Shown one piece after another: positions 61,201 to 64,000 of a DNA stretch of 64,000 nucleotides. Both the position numbers and the translations under genes were made by a program. Origin of the DNA: Setaria digitata (taxonomy: Eukaryota; Nematoda; Chromadorea; Rhabditida; Setariidae); assembly GCA_003640385.1 (NCBI GenBank), contig RCAB01000022.1, forward strand, positions 124,001 to 188,000, given 5' to 3'. Position 1 is the first letter of the stretch; each line of letters begins with the position of its first letter. The notes under the pieces are model-generated. The model did not search any database, was not told where the DNA came from, and saw only the letters and a program-made list of their open reading frames with translations.

Positions 61201-64000
61201 ATTCTGTTCGACGTGCTGAGGTTATTAGATCTTTTTGAGTTTTCATCACTGTTCTGATAATTTTAAAGATGTCGAATAACTCGGCATATCGATATGGATC
61301 AAAATGCTAATTATTGCAGATTCGTAGTAAGCTTAGTCCCAACATCCAGCAGCTGTTGGAGCATCTTCTGACCAATATACAAGAAAGCAATAAATCAGTG
61401 GAACAAATCAGTGGAGCGGTACGTTACGTTATTTCAAGAAACCATATTTCTGTAATATAGATATCGCCTTAATAATCCGACTATTCATTACAGGGTCTTT
61501 CAGATGTAGCGAGGCCGCACGCCTAAAACGGCGATGCATCGAAAAAATGTCATGTTGTGAGTCATAAAAGCTTTCCATTAATTCAAACATCTGTTGAGCT
61601 GCCTGTGATTTGAACTGTCTCATCCTTCCTAAGCGATATTCTGACATTCTGACATCTCTCCTAAGCGGCAGTTTCATCTCGTATGCTCAAAGGTTCCGGA
61701 ACATATGTGATGCCTCGATACCGCTTTGCCGTCGCCGCTCCCCCACTACTGTGAGGTATCCAGGTCGGGTCCTGCGGAAGATTTCTTTTATAGTTAATCG
61801 ATCACAACGACTGTTTTTAATTAAACAGTGAAAAACGGACTTAATAGTTCTTCTTTTTATTTCAAGAGTAATTCATTCCAGGTGAATGATTTTTTTGCGA
61901 ATTTGGATTTGGCGTTACGAAAAACGTTGTCTGCCTCGGATGACAATAGAATTAAATGTGAAGAGCTAGAGAAATTGTGCACGGAGGTCTGGTTTTTACG
62001 TATTGTGTAATTTAAGTATTAATATTTTTTAACAGTTTAACTTTAAGCAGATTTTCTGATAGATTGCCTTCATGCTAAGTATGGCTCTTAGTTTAATAAG
62101 AATTTATCTTCGCCTCTCAGTCCAATTGTGTTATGACTGCGCAGATCGAAAAGATTTCAGATAACTGCTGATCTCCATGATGCTCGAGATGAACTTCACT
62201 CTGCCCTTAATAAATGCTCCATGTATGAAGCAAATATTGACAGTCTGAAACTTCAGTTCAGGTATTTACAGAAGTTTAATTGTGAAAGTTGCATATAAAT
62301 ATAGGGGGCAGATACTTGGGAAGTTTTAAAATTATGGTTCAGATGCAGTACCAGAATTGTCTCCTTAAAAAAAGATGCATTTGATATTTACTACTTGTCA
62401 AGTTAAAAAATAGTTGTAAATTCTTGGAAAAATACCACTAATTTCAAGATTTGAGAATTTGTGGTATTGTGAAACTGTAAATTGTTGTCAGAATATGAAC
62501 CCTTTTACACAAAGCGTTACTAGGTTGTTATAGATCTGAAAACCGGAACTGTATTGACTTGCACAGTAAACTGATGCATGCATGTGAAGAAATTGATAAC
62601 TTGACTAAGCAAAAAGATGATCTCAGTGTTGCGTTAAGTGAAGCAAAAATTATGTTGAAACGTAAAACAGATTTGGGTTCTCAAGCGGCTACCACTATTA
62701 AGGTTAATTTTTAGTCATTTCTAATATTAAGGTATTCTTTACTGTATATTTCTTCAAAACTTTCTAATATATTAATGAGTTTCTTTACTAAGAATAGAAA
62801 ATATTGCCTAATAAAGTTATGATTATATATTCCACACAACGATCGATATTCTGATATGTGATGTTCGTCAAATCGCATACTGTGATCACTGTTTTAACTA
62901 GGACTTTGTAAATTAATTTGAATTATTCTTCCAACTCTTTTATTTGCAGTGCATTAAAGACGAATTGCACGAAGCCAAGAAGTTTGAAGATGAAATGAAT
63001 GAACGTTTGCGTAAAATCTGTAAAGAAAAAGAGAAAGTGAAACAGCTGTTAAGTGAACGGGAACTAGATGTTGTTAAACTGGAGTGTCGTCTTGTCGAAA
63101 GTACTAACGAGTGTGAGAAATATTTTTTTTATTCTGGATTTGGTGGTGCTTGTCTAAAAGCTTGTCTCATTAATTACATTTCAAGATTTAACTTTTTAGG
63201 CACAACAAGGGCATCTGAACTGCAACGCGCCGAAAGTAAAATAGATGAGCTGGAAAGACGGAATGACTATTTGAAAAGAAAGTACGATAAAAGAGAAGGC
63301 TTTCTTGAGGAAATGGAAGCACTTCTTCGAGGCATGAAGGTTCGTTGTGAAGGGCTACGAGAAACCAATAGACTACGGCAGGTAAGAATTTCAGATTTTT
63401 TTCTTCCTCTGAGATTTACTTGACTAATAATAATGGTTTTAGTAGTGAACAAGAAAAGGAAACCATGTATGTGTATATTAAGCTCTAAAATAAACCGTGT
63501 TCTCTCATTCTTGATGTTTATCATTATTTTACCGGTTTCTGTGAAATAATTTTCAGAATTTAATTGTGAAGTTGAAAAAACTTCTTGTCAAACTTGGTTA
63601 TAATTTGGATGACCCGAATTTAGTGGAAGGTGGAAAAGCTACAGCTTTTGAGGGTAGAACAGTGAGATCATTGAAGAAATCCAAAACACATGTACGATCA
63701 CCTCATCTGGAGCGGTTGAAATTGGCGAAGCTCGCGCATCATTTCAAGAAGGCATTATTCAAAAATTTAAAAAATTAAATTGTGACTGAAATTATATTTC
63801 ATACTAGATTATTTTAAAATTCAGTTTTGTTGATAAAGGTTAATCTTACATGCGCTAATGGTAGTCATCAATGAATCGAACTTTCCAGGATACCGCAAAA
63901 ATAGAAGAACTGGAAAACTGCCGAGATAGTGATGTTGTTCATATTCCATCGTGGCGCAGTCTAAACTCCAGTGTTTCAATATCACCTGCTAGCATTCGTG
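55265..64000 (+). CDS. Very long coiled-coil protein (3' end outside the window)
   Basis: Twenty-four exons join in phase, giving at least 1088 aa: 55265-55357, 55703-55934, 56019-56137, 56331-56387, 56628-56741, 56934-57029, 57278-57676, 58045-58236, 58577-58666, 58798-58911, 59113-59226, 59835-59930, 60295-60412, 60538-60650, 60797-60874, 61017-61220, 61320-61418, 61882-61986, 62161-62261, 62534-62702, 62950-63112, 63200-63381, 63557-63661, 63889 onward. After an acidic start (MMEDRDDGIGSEINTPRD) and a Pro-rich stretch, almost everything is heptad-like coiled coil (EQKLEMEKKTWEEEREHLHK; LEKRIEQLALAN), broken by a Ser-rich part near exons 14-16. This composition suits a centrosomal, Golgi-tether or spindle scaffold; no diagnostic motif allows a choice. 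Exon 14 lacks a GT donor (see findings). Reading through the donor at 63662 would give a basic terminus ending at 63778, a possible short isoform. Confidence 0.87.
59937..60190. repeat. Degenerate ATT/TTA low-complexity tract
   Basis: Reiterated TTATT, CATTATTA and ACTATTA words fill most of the intron between two coiled-coil exons. Confidence 0.75.
61429..61771 (-). pseudogene. Antisense coding-like segment nested in a coiled-coil intron, probable retrocopy
   Basis: On the minus strand, after an acceptor-like CTTCCGCAG, one frame reads DPTWIPHSSGGAATAKRYRG and YVPEPLSIRDE before a stop at 61662. The overlapping next frame runs 82 codons to a stop at 61429 (MSEYRLGRMRQFKSQAAQQM; FELMESFYDSQHDIFSMHRR; DPVMNSRIIKAISILQKYGF). 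The two frames look like one conserved basic protein broken by a frameshift; an 8-bp tandem repeat (TCAGAATG) sits near the break. There is no intron in about 340 bp, unusual next to genes with 100-bp exons, and the GC content is higher than the host intron. I read this as a processed copy, but a live gene with an unseen first exon remains possible. I do not recognise the protein. Confidence 0.5.

Noticed and set aside
61610..61831. 73-codon plus-strand frame inside a coiled-coil intron
   Set aside because: It mirrors the better minus-strand frames of the nested segment and breaks the phase of the host gene.

Overview
The window reads as nuclear DNA of a parasitic nematode, most probably a filarial (Onchocercidae-type) worm. 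The DNA is AT-rich. Genes are split into many small exons (typically 60-230 bp) with T-rich acceptors ending in TTTCAG. Two genes have such an acceptor 12-23 bp before the start codon, as expected for trans-splicing. Gene families include a nematode C6-domain secreted protein and an NPARD-type aquaglyceroporin, and the rDNA-like insert looks filarial. No long single-exon genes are present, so each gene below was assembled by hand from open frames plus splice-site phase; exon coordinates are given so they can be checked.

Layout: 1-5.8 kb shows no gene I can support, apart from two tandem duplications near 4 kb. A 3-hydroxyacyl-CoA dehydratase of the HACD3 type (CS domain plus multi-pass enzyme) lies at 5.8-9.8 kb (+). 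Its ninth intron contains an inverted piece of ribosomal DNA (28S 5' end, ITS2, 5.8S). A small multi-pass membrane protein lies at 12.4-13.7 kb (-), followed by a fold-back element. An aquaglyceroporin lies at 15.3-18.3 kb (+) and converges on a secreted C6-domain protein at 19.0-19.6 kb (-). A class IIa histone deacetylase (hda-4/HDAC4 type) occupies 23.9-29.9 kb (-), with a possible extra first exon near 31.6 kb.

From 34 to 54 kb the + strand carries three unrelated-looking BTB/POZ genes: 34.8-38.5 kb with a BACK-like region and a Lys/Arg/Ser tail; 47.8-49.2 kb, short; and 50.7-54.1 kb with a long N-terminal region. Between them are an orphan multi-pass membrane protein (40.9-43.0 kb, +) and a minus-strand single-pass membrane protein with a Cys-rich ectodomain (43.3 to at least 45.5 kb, perhaps to 47.45 kb). 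The last 9 kb hold a very long coiled-coil protein (+) that leaves the window at its 3' end. One of its introns carries an antisense, apparently intronless coding-like segment.

The neighbouring genes have no obvious common pathway; this is ordinary eukaryotic gene order, not an operon or island. The features most worth a second look are the rDNA relic inside HACD3, the Cys-rich transmembrane gene, the nested antisense segment at 61.4-61.8 kb, and three duplications split by a single N that look like assembly joins.
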